The notes beneath the pieces were generated by a model. The model did not search any database, was not told the DNA's origin, and saw only the letters and a program-made list of their open reading frames with translations. Of a DNA stretch of 40,637 nt, positions 15,306 to 23,349 are shown in pieces. This DNA is from Clostridiales bacterium (GTDB lineage Bacteria; Bacillota; Clostridia; Peptostreptococcales; Anaerovoracaceae). The DNA lies in contig JALFNS010000019.1 in NCBI GenBank assembly GCA_022773945.1, positions 1 through 40,637 on the forward strand, in the 5' to 3' direction. Made by a program: the position numbers and the translations under genes. Within the stretch, counting starts at the first letter, position 1. Each line of letters starts with the position of its first letter.

Positions 15306-15967
15306 AGCGTTCCCTCACTTCCTTCCTCACAGATAGGGATCTTGTCGCCCAGATACTTCGGCTCCGGCTTCACTATCCACATGCCGAAGTCCTTGACTCT
15401 GGCGAAGACCTCTCTCAAATCGCGCATTCCGTCGCCGGCATCTCCGCCCATATCGGCCGCAGCAACGCCCCCGGCCTCGATTCCCATTTTCTCGCAGCCG
15501 TAGAGCGCCCTGTACAGATGGTACTTCTGGGTCACCACTATAGCGCTGTCAACGCAGAATATCTCCCGGGCTCTGTATACGGACTCATATGTCGAGAATC
15601 CGGCGTGGTCCAGGTAGATTGCCTCCTCCGGAATCCCCCTGTCGAGGAGGTACTGCCTCATGACCGCCACCTCGTTGTACTCCTGCTGGCCATTGTCTCC
15701 CGAGAGAAGTATTCTCGACGAAGCCCCCGCCTCATACAGGGATGCGGCCGCATCCAGCCTGTTCCTGAGTATAGGTGAAGGCGATCCGTCGGGTCTCACG
15801 GATGCCCCGAGCACCAGAATACAGTCGGGCTTCTCCGTTGCAGAGATGTCCGCTCCGATTTCGTCGCTTGTCGTCACTATCATGTATATGTTTATGCCGG
15901 CAATCACGAGTGCAACCACTACGGCCAGCTTGATTATCTTGAAAATGAATTTTAATAATTTAAACAT
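15302..15967 (-). CDS. YdcF/SanA-family (DUF218) membrane-anchored protein
   Basis: 221 residues. An N-terminal membrane segment (FIFKIIKLAVVVALVIAGINIYM) is followed by the DUF218 core: DCILVLGASVRPDGSPSPILRNRLDAAASLY, ILLSGDNGQQEYNE, VTQKYHLYRALY. Family members (SanA, ElyC, YdcF) act in the envelope, with links to vancomycin resistance and lipid-carrier metabolism; the reaction is not known. I placed the start at 15967, where the membrane segment begins, not 198 bases upstream. An extended -10 (TGTTATAAT) ends 6 bp before this ATG and no Shine-Dalgarno is present, suggesting a leaderless message. First gene of the operon to rnhA. Confidence 0.82.
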   Translation of the reverse strand: MFKLLKFIFKIIKLAVVVALVIAGINIYMIVTTSDEIGADISATEKPDCILVLGASVRPDGSPSPILRNRLDAAASLYEAGASSRILLSGDNGQQEYNEVAVMRQYLLDRGIPEEAIYLDHAGFSTYESVYRAREIFCVDSAIVVTQKYHLYRALYGCEKMGIEAGGVAAADMGGDAGDGMRDLREVFARVKDFGMWIVKPEPKYLGDKIPICEEGSEGTL

Positions 15968-15968
15968 G

Positions 15969-15997
15969 TTGCCATTATAACACAACTGTGGTACACT
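15969..15997. promoter_or_regulatory. Overlapping divergent promoters of rpmE and ydcF
   Basis: Plus strand: TTGCCA (15969-15974), 17 bp, TACACT (15992-15997) with TGG before the -10, for rpmE. Minus strand: TGT plus TATAAT (15982-15974) for ydcF. The two promoters occupy the same 30 bp, so simultaneous use is sterically unlikely and expression may be mutually exclusive. Confidence 0.55.
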
Positions 15998-16003
15998 TAT
16001 AAG

Positions 16004-16061
16004 GCTTGAGAGCAAAATTATGCTGGGATCGACGATCCGGGCAGGAAAGAGGTGAATAAGC
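16004..16061 (+). promoter_or_regulatory. rpmE 5' leader with a small hairpin
   Basis: About 58 nt of leader with GGATC-gac-GATCC (16026-16038) just before GAAAGAGGTG, the ribosome binding site. L31 genes can be autoregulated through leader structures; this is a weak candidate. Confidence 0.3.
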
Positions 16062-16262
16062 ATGAAAAAAGGAATCCATCCTGAGTACAAGGAATGTAAA
16101 GTAACTTGCGCATGCGGAAATACGTTCATGACCAGATCAACTGAGTCTGAGATCAGAACTGACATCTGTTCAGCTTGCCATCCGTTCTTTACAGGACAGC
16201 AGAAGTTCGCTCACAGAGGCGGCCGTGTTGAGAAGTTCAAGAACAAGTACGGCCTGGAATAG
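16062..16262 (+). CDS. rpmE: 50S ribosomal protein L31 (zinc-type)
   Basis: 66-residue large-subunit protein. [22 protein letters not shown] and [15 protein letters not shown] carry the Cys residues of the zinc-binding C+ form. In most Firmicutes rpmE lies in the same direction as rho, yqhQ and prmC; here it stands alone on the opposite strand, convergent with prmC and with its own promoter and terminator. Confidence 0.97.
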   Translation: MKKGIHPEYKECKVTCACGNTFMTRSTESEIRTDICSACHPFFTGQQKFAHRGGRVEKFKNKYGLE

Positions 16263-16273
16263 TTCTGCTAGAC

Positions 16274-16297
16274 AAAAAGCGCCACGCGGCGCTTTTT
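16274..16297. terminator. Bidirectional terminator between rpmE and prmC
   Basis: AAAAAGCGCC/GGCGCTTTTT stem with a 4-nt loop, followed by T on the plus strand and by TTTTT on the minus strand; serves rpmE and the HD-rho-prmC operon. Confidence 0.9.
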
Positions 16298-16305
16298 TTA
16301 TTTCC

Positions 16306-17190
16306 TTATACCAGCCGGCATTTGACGACCCGATCCCTGCCGGGCAGGTCTTTGAGGACCTCTGCCGGCCGGTAGGCCCCTGAATCCTTCAGCATTTTGC
16401 GCAGGATTTCGCCCTGATCGTATCCAATCTCCATGATGAGGTAGCCTTCGGGCCGCAGATAGCGTGCAGCCCGGGCTACGATGGTCCTGTAGTAATCCAG
16501 TCCGTCGCGGCCGCCGTCCAGCGCCATCACGGGTTCATGCTCCTTGACCTCCTCCTGGAGGAGAGCTATCATATTCGTTCTGATATAGGGCGGGTTGGTG
16601 ACTATCATGTCGAACTTGCGGCCTTTGACCGGTTCGAACATATCGCCCTGAAATATTTCAACACCGGCCCTGAGGGAATCCGCGTTTTCGCGGGCGATTT
16701 CCAGGGCTTTGTCACTGATGTCCGTCATGGTGACGGCGGCATTGTCGCATATCTTGGCCAGAGAGATTCCGATGGCGCCGCTGCCGCAGCACAGATCGAG
16801 AACCTTCCACTCCCTGTCGCCGCGAATCCGCCTGAAGAAAGAAGGCTCCGCCCTCCGCTCCTCTCTGATGATGCGCGCCGCTTCAGTCACGAGAATCTCT
16901 GTATCCTGGCGCGGCACGAGGACGTCCGGGCTCACCTTGAATTTGTATCCCATGAACTCCTGCACGCCCGTTATGTGCTGCAGCGGAATGCGCTGCGCAC
17001 GCCTCTCTATAAGTTCCATATATTGTTCTTCCGTCTCTTTGTCGACTTCCTCCTGAGCCCTGAGAAAAATCCCCACTCGGTCCAGGCCCGTGAGAAAGCA
17101 GAAGAGTTCCTCCGCGTCCAGCTTGGCATCCATACAGCCGGCTCTGGACAGCCGGTACTCTCCCTCCTTAATGAGAATCCGCATTTTCAA
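16306..17190 (-). CDS. prmC: Release factor glutamine methyltransferase PrmC
   Basis: Methylates the glutamine of the GGQ motif of release factors RF1/RF2. 294 residues. The N-terminal helical domain ends with FMGYKFKVSPDVLVPRQDTE; the SAM site is VLDLCCGSGAIGISLA (130-145) and the catalytic motif NPPY is at 199-202. The start is TTG at 17190 (AAGGAG 10 nt upstream, inside the end of yqhQ) or ATG at 17184. Last gene of the rho operon. The usual downstream partner prfA is not next to it. Confidence 0.93.
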   Translation of the reverse strand: MKMRILIKEGEYRLSRAGCMDAKLDAEELFCFLTGLDRVGIFLRAQEEVDKETEEQYMELIERRAQRIPLQHITGVQEFMGYKFKVSPDVLVPRQDTEILVTEAARIIREERRAEPSFFRRIRGDREWKVLDLCCGSGAIGISLAKICDNAAVTMTDISDKALEIARENADSLRAGVEIFQGDMFEPVKGRKFDMIVTNPPYIRTNMIALLQEEVKEHEPVMALDGGRDGLDYYRTIVARAARYLRPEGYLIMEIGYDQGEILRKMLKDSGAYRPAEVLKDLPGRDRVVKCRLV

Positions 17191-17191
17191 A

Positions 17192-18223
17192 TCAGTTCAT
17201 CTCCTTGTCAGCTCCGGGATTAATATCCCATACATGTGGATACTCGTAATTCGTCTCTGCCGCACGGGTTATCGTATACTTCCCGACCGGCTTGTCATCA
17301 AGCACGGCACTCACAGCCGCTATGGCAACCTCCAGCATGGAGTCATCCGGTTCCTTCGTCGTTATCTTCTGCAAAAGCAGTCCGGGCAGACTCAGAATCT
17401 TCACCAGCCAGTTGTCGCTCCGCCCCGCCCACTTTAGGAGCTCGTAGGAAAGCCCTGCGATTACAGGCAGAAGCAGCAGTCTGGAGAGAATTCTCAGCCA
17501 GAGTGACGGCCATCCAAGCAGGAAGTGAAGCGCAAAGGCTATAATAAACACGAACATGAGGAAGCTGGTTCCGCACCGCGGGTGAAGTGTCGGGAAGGCG
17601 GCGCAGTTTGCCGGTGTCAGCTCCAGGCCGTTCTCGAAAGCGTGAATGGTCTTGTGCTCAGCTCCGTGATACCGGAATACGCGTCTTATGTCCGGCATGA
17701 AGGATATGGCCCATACGTAGGCCACGAAGAGAGCAATACGGAACACGCCCTCGACGAAATTCAGCCAGAACACGCTGTCCGTGAAGAGCTTCATTATGCT
17801 CACCGCTCCCGTAGGCAGAATGATGAACACTCCCACTGTGAATGCCAGTGCCATTATCACGGAAAGCGCTATCATGAGGTTCCACAGCTTCTTGGCTCCG
17901 AATTTATTCTCGAACCATATTTCGAAGCGCCCCTTCTCGTATTCCTCGTCATCGTTGTCCTCGAGAATCTCCGCCGAGTCCATAAGCGTTCCCACACCGT
18001 AAATCAGGGAGTCCACGAAGGCTACGACACCTCTGACGATAGGAATTTTCATCCATTTCCCGTAGGTTTTGGTTTTTTTCGTCTCTATTTCAATGTCGCC
18101 GTTAGGGAGTCTCACGGCCAGAGCCGTCTTCTTCTCCCCTTTCATCATTATTCCTTCCATGACGGCCTGTCCGCCCATCTTCGTCGGGCATGCGTCATGT
18201 ATGAATATCTTCTTTAAATCCAT
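17192..18223 (-). CDS. YqhQ-like DUF1385 integral membrane protein
   Basis: 343 residues, family DUF1385, usually located between rho/rpmE and prmC in Firmicutes. The N-terminus GGQAVMEGIMMKGEKKTALAVR is diagnostic. Several membrane helices (about 113-140, 150-175, 205-255) flank the conserved FRYHGAEHKTIHAFENG and LHPRCGTSFLMFV motifs, whose His/Glu/Cys residues suggest a metal-dependent activity. Biochemical function is unknown. It overlaps the prmC ribosome binding site and is 16 nt from rho. Confidence 0.9.
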   Translation of the reverse strand: MDLKKIFIHDACPTKMGGQAVMEGIMMKGEKKTALAVRLPNGDIEIETKKTKTYGKWMKIPIVRGVVAFVDSLIYGVGTLMDSAEILEDNDDEEYEKGRFEIWFENKFGAKKLWNLMIALSVIMALAFTVGVFIILPTGAVSIMKLFTDSVFWLNFVEGVFRIALFVAYVWAISFMPDIRRVFRYHGAEHKTIHAFENGLELTPANCAAFPTLHPRCGTSFLMFVFIIAFALHFLLGWPSLWLRILSRLLLLPVIAGLSYELLKWAGRSDNWLVKILSLPGLLLQKITTKEPDDSMLEVAIAAVSAVLDDKPVGKYTITRAAETNYEYPHVWDINPGADKEMN

Positions 18224-18239
18224 CTGCAGTATCCTTATA

Positions 18240-19616
18240 TCAGAATCTGGTCTTCTGTATTATCTCTATAAAAGCGCTGTTGTCTCTCGTGGTGGCGAGA
18301 GTATCCAGTATCGTCTCAGTGACATCCTGAACATCCCTGCTTCCCAGGGCTCTCCTGATGGCCCAGACCGCCTGAAGCTCATGCTGGTCCATGAGAAGCT
18401 CCTCTCTTCTCGTTCCCGATTTGTTGATATCAATTGCCGGGAAGATTCTCTTCTCGCTCAGCTTCCTGTCGAGGTGGAGCTCCATGTTGCCTGTGCCCTT
18501 GAACTCCTCGTAGATGAGGTCATCCATACGGCTTCCCGTCTCAACGAGGGCTGTGGCCATTATGGTTATGCTTCCGCCCTCCTCGATGTTTCTGGCGGCT
18601 CCGAAAAACTTCTTAGGCTTATGGAGCGCTCCCGGGTCGAAGCCTCCGCTGAGGGTTTTGCCCGAGGAAGGAACCACCAGGTTGTAGGCACGAGCCAGTC
18701 TGGTGATACTGTCGAGGAAGACAACAACATCCTTGCCCTGTTCCGCCAGTCTCTGGGCTCTGGCCAGAACCATCTCGGCCACCTTCACGTGGTGCTGAGG
18801 CAGTTCGTCGAAGGTGGAATATATAACCTCGCTCTTGCTGTTTATAAGGCTCCTCTTGAAGTCGGTAACCTCCTCCGGTCTCTCGTCCACCAGGAGAACT
18901 ATGAGCTCAACCTCAGGGTATTTTCTCTCCACGGCATTGGCCATCTTCTTGAGCAGAACCGTCTTGCCCGCTTTAGGCGGCGCCACGATCAGCCCTCTCT
19001 GGCCTTTGCCCACGGGCGCGATAAGGTCTATAAGTCTCAGAGACAGATCGCGTCTGTCCTCGAGAACGAATTTCTCGTTAGGGAATATCGGTGTGAGACT
19101 CTCGAAATCCGGCCTTCTGACAGCCGCCCCCGGATCCTCTCCGTTGACTGCGACCACATAGAGGAGCGCTCCGAATCGCGCATTGCCTTTTGGCGGTCTG
19201 CAGATTCCCTTCACCTTGTCGCCCGTCTTGAGGTGGAATCGTCTGACCTGAGCCGGCGCCACATAGATGTCCTTGTCGCTGGTCAGGAAATTGTTGAAAC
19301 GGAGAAATCCGAAGCCCTCATCGGACATGTCCAGTATTCCCTCCGCTTCATAGCGGTCGTCCTTGTCGGGAACCACCTTCTTCGGTTCCTTCGCCTTACC
19401 GGGTTTTTCAGGCTTCTCCGGCGTCTCCGGCTTCTCGGCTCCGGCAGGTTCCTCCGGCTCCGCAGTTTCGGCCGGCTCCGGGTCCTTCATGAGCGCCTCG
19501 ATGAGCTCGCTCTTTTTCATTCTCGCATATCCGGGCACCTTAAAAGCACCCGCAATCTCTTTAAGTTCGGCCACCTTCTTGGTCTTGAGAGTGGCCTCGT
19601 CCATTGTTTTCCACAT
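18240..19616 (-). CDS. rho: Transcription termination factor Rho
   Basis: Hexameric RNA helicase/translocase that terminates transcription. 458 residues. The N-terminal Rho-N helical domain (about 5-45) is followed by a Pro/Glu/Lys-rich linker (46-85), the cold-shock-like RNA-binding domain with RNP1 GFGFLRF (101-107), and the ATPase core with Walker A APPKAGKT (212-219), [13 protein letters not shown], the Q-loop and [10 protein letters not shown], and the R-loop region [36 protein letters not shown] segment. The linker is unlike E. coli Rho but common in Gram-positives. AAAGGAAA precedes the ATG. 24 nt after the ferredoxin-like gene. Confidence 0.97.
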   Translation of the reverse strand: MWKTMDEATLKTKKVAELKEIAGAFKVPGYARMKKSELIEALMKDPEPAETAEPEEPAGAEKPETPEKPEKPGKAKEPKKVVPDKDDRYEAEGILDMSDEGFGFLRFNNFLTSDKDIYVAPAQVRRFHLKTGDKVKGICRPPKGNARFGALLYVVAVNGEDPGAAVRRPDFESLTPIFPNEKFVLEDRRDLSLRLIDLIAPVGKGQRGLIVAPPKAGKTVLLKKMANAVERKYPEVELIVLLVDERPEEVTDFKRSLINSKSEVIYSTFDELPQHHVKVAEMVLARAQRLAEQGKDVVVFLDSITRLARAYNLVVPSSGKTLSGGFDPGALHKPKKFFGAARNIEEGGSITIMATALVETGSRMDDLIYEEFKGTGNMELHLDRKLSEKRIFPAIDINKSGTRREELLMDQHELQAVWAIRRALGSRDVQDVTETILDTLATTRDNSAFIEIIQKTRF

Positions 19617-19640
19617 GGGGTTTCCTTTCTGAAGATAAGT

Positions 19641-20399
19641 TTATCTGATGAAGGCGCATGGCGAGCCTGTGATGCATTTACCGCACACCTCGCTCCCCGC
19701 AGCGCCGTATGAGCTTCCGAAGTCTCTGAACCGCTCCGCATTCTTCGTGCAAAGTCCATAACACTTCTTTCTGTCATATCCTGATGGGGTTATCGCTCCG
19801 ACCGGACAGTTGTCCATACAGATGCCGCAGCCGCCGGTCCTCTTGAAAATACACAGCTCCTCTGTTCGCGGCTTGCCGTACCTGAACTGCCTGTCAGTGA
19901 TTACGGAGCTGTATCTGCCGCAGCAGCCCTTCTCCGTAATGAGCATGTTGTTCATGCCGAAGGTTCCCAGTCCCGCCGCATAGGCAATGTGCCTCTGAGA
20001 CCAGTCACTTATAAGCTTCTCTCTGTCGAAAGCCGATGCTCCGGAGGATGTGGCTCCCTTGTATCCTTCGGCTTCCAGAGCCTCGCAGATTCTGACGTTC
20101 AGCTCCGCGATGAGGGCATTGAGCTCCTCGTAGGCTCTGGCCCACTGAGGGGAGGCAGTTTCTCCGCCGGCATTGGTTCGCGCCAGCTCCTTCGTGAAGG
20201 GGATGTAGTAGCATATTACGGATTTTGCTTCCGGCATTACATCCCGGGGCATGTGATGCTCCCCGCTCACCAGCTTCTTGAGAGCCAGTATATAGGGATG
20301 CGCCGCATCGGCATAGGCCACAACGGGCTCGCCGAAGGCTGTGGCGACATCTTCCCGTTTCTCGTACTCTCTGACAAAGTCGCTAATCAGCTTCTCCAT
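19641..20399 (-). CDS. 4Fe-4S double-cluster protein related to epoxyqueuosine reductase
   Basis: 252 residues. The C-terminal half carries a ferredoxin-type cluster motif, GGCGICMDNCPVGAI (C-x2-C-x2-C-x3-CP spacing), then CYGLC and a second set CGKC...SPC, the pattern of the QueG-type double-cluster domain. It is shorter than true QueG (about 370), lacks the C-terminal HEAT-like extension, and I do not see a convincing cobalamin site, so it should not be named queG. Start overlaps the stop of the HD gene by one base (TAATG). A redox role is inferred; substrate unknown. Confidence 0.75.
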   Translation of the reverse strand: MEKLISDFVREYEKREDVATAFGEPVVAYADAAHPYILALKKLVSGEHHMPRDVMPEAKSVICYYIPFTKELARTNAGGETASPQWARAYEELNALIAELNVRICEALEAEGYKGATSSGASAFDREKLISDWSQRHIAYAAGLGTFGMNNMLITEKGCCGRYSSVITDRQFRYGKPRTEELCIFKRTGGCGICMDNCPVGAITPSGYDRKKCYGLCTKNAERFRDFGSSYGAAGSEVCGKCITGSPCAFIR

Positions 20400-20986
20400 T
20401 ATTCGTATTCCTTCATGACCTCCGCTACGGAATCCTCACACTCTCTCATTGCCATGAGTGTATCCTCCAGAAGCTCGTTCAGCTCCCAGCCCAGCATCCC
20501 GGCTCCCTGCTCGATAACCTCTCTGGAGCAGCCTGCCGCGAAGCCTTTGCTCTTGTACTTCTTCCTGAGGGATTTGAGCTCCATATCCTTGGTGCTCTTC
20601 GACGGGCGCATGAGCGCCGCAGCCCAGATGATTCCCGTAAGCTCGTCCGTGGCGAAGAGAATCTTCTCCATGATATGTTCCGGCTTGACGATAGTATCCG
20701 TCAGACCGTAGCCGTGGCTGCAGACGGAACGAATCATATCCTCGGATACGCCGCCCTCTCTCAGCAGCTCCGGAGCCTTGATGCAGTGCTCCTCCGGGTA
20801 CTCCTCGAAATCTATGTCGTGGAGAAGTCCCACTATTCCCCAGTACTCTTCGTCCTCTTCGAAGCCCAGCTTGCGGGCGAAGTATTTCATTACTCCTTCA
20901 ACCGTCAGTGCATGCTGAATATGAAAAGCCTCCTTATTGTGCTTCTTCAGAAGCTCCATGGCTTTATCTCTTGTTATCTCGCTCAT
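20399..20986 (-). CDS. HD-domain phosphohydrolase
   Basis: 195 residues of an HDIG-type metal-dependent hydrolase. HALTVEGVMKYFAR supplies the first His, GIVGLLHDIDFEEYPEEH the HD pair, SVCSHGYG another His and LFATDELTG the terminal Asp. Such proteins act on nucleotides or other phosphate esters; the substrate cannot be read from sequence. First gene of the HD-FeS-rho-yqhQ-prmC operon; TATAAT with TGC before it (21034-21026) is the likely promoter, located inside the region following the hbd terminator. Confidence 0.85.
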   Translation of the reverse strand: MSEITRDKAMELLKKHNKEAFHIQHALTVEGVMKYFARKLGFEEDEEYWGIVGLLHDIDFEEYPEEHCIKAPELLREGGVSEDMIRSVCSHGYGLTDTIVKPEHIMEKILFATDELTGIIWAAALMRPSKSTKDMELKSLRKKYKSKGFAAGCSREVIEQGAGMLGWELNELLEDTLMAMRECEDSVAEVMKEYE

Positions 20987-21025
20987 TTACGCGTGCCTCT
21001 TTTCTCTTAGTATTCTATGCTCTCA

Positions 21026-21034
21026 ATTATAGCA
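21026..21034 (-). promoter_or_regulatory. Extended -10 promoter of the HD-rho-prmC operon
   Basis: TGC-TATAAT, 40 bp upstream of the HD gene and directly after the T-run of the hbd terminator. No clear -35. Confidence 0.55.
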
Positions 21035-21035
21035 T

Positions 21036-21083
21036 AAAAAAAGGGACTGCGACATCGGTTCTGTTCCAACCGGCCGCAATCCC
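21036..21083 (-). terminator. Terminator of hbd
   Basis: Long stem pairing GGGATTGCGGC-CGGTT with AACCG-GTCGCAGTCCC (two interruptions), 7-nt loop, then seven T on the minus strand. Confidence 0.8.
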
Positions 21084-21145
21084 CGTAATATCAGTTGTAA
21101 TCAGTCAGCTGCAAAGGCTGTCAGCTGCTCTTCCTGCTGATTTTC

Positions 21146-21994
21146 TTATTTGCTGTAATCGAAGAATCCGATTCCTGTCTTTCTTCCCAGCTTGTTGGCT
21201 CTTACCATCTTCCTGAGGAGCGGATGAGGTCTGTACTTAGGATCGCCGTACTCGCTGTAGAGAGTCTCCATGATAGCCAGGCATACGTCCAGTCCGATAA
21301 GGTCGCCCAGTGCGAGAGGTCCCATCGGGTGGTTTGCTCCGAGCTTCATAGCTGTGTCGATGCCTTCTGCATCGGCAACGCCGTCAGCCAGGATTCCGAT
21401 ACCTTCGTTGATCATAGGAATGAGGATTCTGTTAACAACGAATCCCGGAGCTTCCTCAACGTCTACAGCAGTCTTGCCCAGCTTCCCGCAGAGATCAACG
21501 ATAGTAGCTCTTGTCTCTTCGGAAGTGGCGAGTCCCTTAACGATTTCAACCAGCTTCATAGCAGGAACAGGATTAAAGAAGTGCATTCCTATAATCTTGT
21601 CAGCTCTGTTTGTAGCTGCAGCGATCTCTGTAATGGAGAGAGCCGATGTGTTAGTTGCGATGATAGCTTCAGGCTTGCAGAGCTCGTCCAGTTCCTGGAA
21701 GAGAGCCTTCTTGGCTTCCATGTTCTCTGTAGCTGCTTCGATTACCAGATCTGCATCCTTGATGATGGAGATGTCAGTTGAGCCCTTGATTCTGCCCATA
21801 ACAGCAGCCTTGTCCTCTTCTGTGATCTTCTCCTTCTTAACCAGCTTGCTCAGGTTCTTCTCAACCGTAGCAATACCGTTGTCTACAGAAGTCTGTCTTC
21901 TTGCTCTGAGAACCACATCATATCCTGCCTGTGCGCAGACCTGAATGATTCCTGCTCCCATTGTACCTGTTCCCAGTACGCCGATCGTTTTCAT
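21146..21994 (-). CDS. hbd: 3-hydroxybutyryl-CoA dehydrogenase
   Basis: NAD(P)H-dependent interconversion of acetoacetyl-CoA and 3-hydroxybutyryl-CoA in the butyrate/crotonyl-CoA pathway. 282 residues, full length. Rossmann motif [15 protein letters not shown] at the N-terminus; the family signature [15 protein letters not shown]; catalytic region TPGFVVNR-like [14 protein letters not shown]; and [16 protein letters not shown]. It is monocistronic here, separated from any crt, bcd or thl gene. Strongly biased codon use and a near-consensus promoter suggest high expression. Acetyl-CoA from ornithine thiolysis could feed it. Confidence 0.96.
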   Translation of the reverse strand: MKTIGVLGTGTMGAGIIQVCAQAGYDVVLRARRQTSVDNGIATVEKNLSKLVKKEKITEEDKAAVMGRIKGSTDISIIKDADLVIEAATENMEAKKALFQELDELCKPEAIIATNTSALSITEIAAATNRADKIIGMHFFNPVPAMKLVEIVKGLATSEETRATIVDLCGKLGKTAVDVEEAPGFVVNRILIPMINEGIGILADGVADAEGIDTAMKLGANHPMGPLALGDLIGLDVCLAIMETLYSEYGDPKYRPHPLLRKMVRANKLGRKTGIGFFDYSK

Positions 21995-22060
21995 ATTTTT
22001 TCCTCCTTAATAATTAGCAATCAAGTGGTTGTTAAATAATTAACTTACTTTTTCACGGTT

Positions 22061-22089
22061 ATTATATACCCTCAAATGCCGCATGTAAA
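22061..22089 (-). promoter_or_regulatory. Sigma-A promoter of hbd
   Basis: TTTACA (22089-22084), 17 bp, TATAAT (22066-22061); a leader of about 60 nt follows, ending with AAGGAGG before the ATG. Confidence 0.8.
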
Positions 22090-22118
22090 GGCTTTTCGGC
22101 CATTTTTTCGGGAAAAAG

Positions 22119-23345
22119 TTATTTTTTTAACAATTTCCGCATTTCCGCCTTATATGCCTCCACTCCCGGCTGGTTAAACGGATTGACACCTTCCAGCATT
22201 GCCGTTATGGCACAGGTCGTCTCCAGGAAATAGAGCAGCTGTCCGTAGTAGCGAGGCGTCAGTTCGGGCAGGTTTATCCTGACAACGGATATCCCCGACT
22301 CCCCGTGTGCCTCCGTCACCGCGTCGGCCATAATCCTGTTCATTTCGCATATGCTCCGTCCCTGCAGGTCTCCCGCCGGAATCACTGTATCTCTGTAAGG
22401 CTCATCCACCATTATCATGGTCTCGAATATGCCTCCCGGGCCTTGCTGCAGATACTGCCCCATTGAGTGCAGATCTCTGGAGAGCATCATCACCGAAGGG
22501 AAAAGGCCCTTGCCTTCCTTGCCTTCGCTCTCTCCGTAGAGCTGACGTATCCACTGTCCCAGAAACTCCAGGCGCGAGTGGCACATTTCCAGAGCTTCTA
22601 TGTGACAGCCCTTCCTGCGCAGCAGCTCTCTTATTATAGCATAATCCGTGCCGTCTTTGTCCCAGTCGGGTGACGATGACATCTCCACGGCACCTCTGAT
22701 GAGCTCCCGGATGTCAATTCCGCTGACGGCCATAGGCAACAGCCCCGCCGGTGTAAATACGGAGTAGCGTCCGCCTATGTCAGGCGGTATGTCGAAGGTG
22801 GTATAGCCCTTCTCCTCCGCTTCCTTTCTCAGATCTCCTTCACGGGGATCCGTTATGGCTATTATCCTCCGAGCCGCATCTCTCTCGCTGCCGTACTTCT
22901 CAGCCATGAGCGGCTTGATGGTCTCGAAGGCCGCCTTGATCTCCGTTGTGCGTCCCGACTTGGATATGACGCAGAGAATGGTCTTCTTCTCCTTCACCAG
23001 CTCCATGGTCTCCAGGTAGTCATCTGCGCAAAATCCCGTGCCGAAAAATCTCACCGGGATGCCCCTTTCCGCCTTCGGCAGAGCGTCTATTGCGGCCTTT
23101 GCGCCCAGATAGGAGCCTCCGATCCCCAGAACCAGGAAGAGCTCCGCTTCCTCTCGCACCACGTCGGCCGCGTTCAGTATCTCCTCAATCTCCGGCTCAT
23201 GCAGGTGAAGAGGCGCCTGCACCCAGCCGGTCATTTCCTCCCGGCCGGACCACAGTCTGTCCAGAGCCTCTCCCGCGCGGGGTCTCAGCTCCAGAATCTC
23301 TTCTCTGTCGATTAAAACTTTATCTGTATTTACTCTGATATCCAT
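22119..23345 (-). CDS. pgi: Glucose-6-phosphate isomerase
   Basis: Interconverts glucose-6-phosphate and fructose-6-phosphate. 408 residues, somewhat shorter than the 450 of Bacillus Pgi. Motifs: LGIGGSYLGAKA near residue 73, phosphate loop VISKSGRTTE, DIGGRYSVFTPAGLLP, GQYLQQGPGGIFETMI and C-terminal GVNPFNQPGVEAYK. Starts 4 nt after DUF1846, with no strong ribosome binding site of its own, so translation is probably coupled. It is the last gene of the DUF1934-small peptide-DUF1846-pgi operon. Confidence 0.95.
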   Translation of the reverse strand: MDIRVNTDKVLIDREEILELRPRAGEALDRLWSGREEMTGWVQAPLHLHEPEIEEILNAADVVREEAELFLVLGIGGSYLGAKAAIDALPKAERGIPVRFFGTGFCADDYLETMELVKEKKTILCVISKSGRTTEIKAAFETIKPLMAEKYGSERDAARRIIAITDPREGDLRKEAEEKGYTTFDIPPDIGGRYSVFTPAGLLPMAVSGIDIRELIRGAVEMSSSPDWDKDGTDYAIIRELLRRKGCHIEALEMCHSRLEFLGQWIRQLYGESEGKEGKGLFPSVMMLSRDLHSMGQYLQQGPGGIFETMIMVDEPYRDTVIPAGDLQGRSICEMNRIMADAVTEAHGESGISVVRINLPELTPRYYGQLLYFLETTCAITAMLEGVNPFNQPGVEAYKAEMRKLLKK

Positions 23346-23349
23346 AATT

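Noticed and set aside
18069-19712. 547-codon frame on the plus strand
   Set aside because: Antisense shadow of rho, which has unmistakable Rho motifs on the minus strand; no ribosome binding site or recognisable protein.
19641-20399. Assignment as queG (epoxyqueuosine reductase)
   Set aside because: Too short, lacks the C-terminal extension and an evident cobalamin site; only the double-cluster domain is shared.
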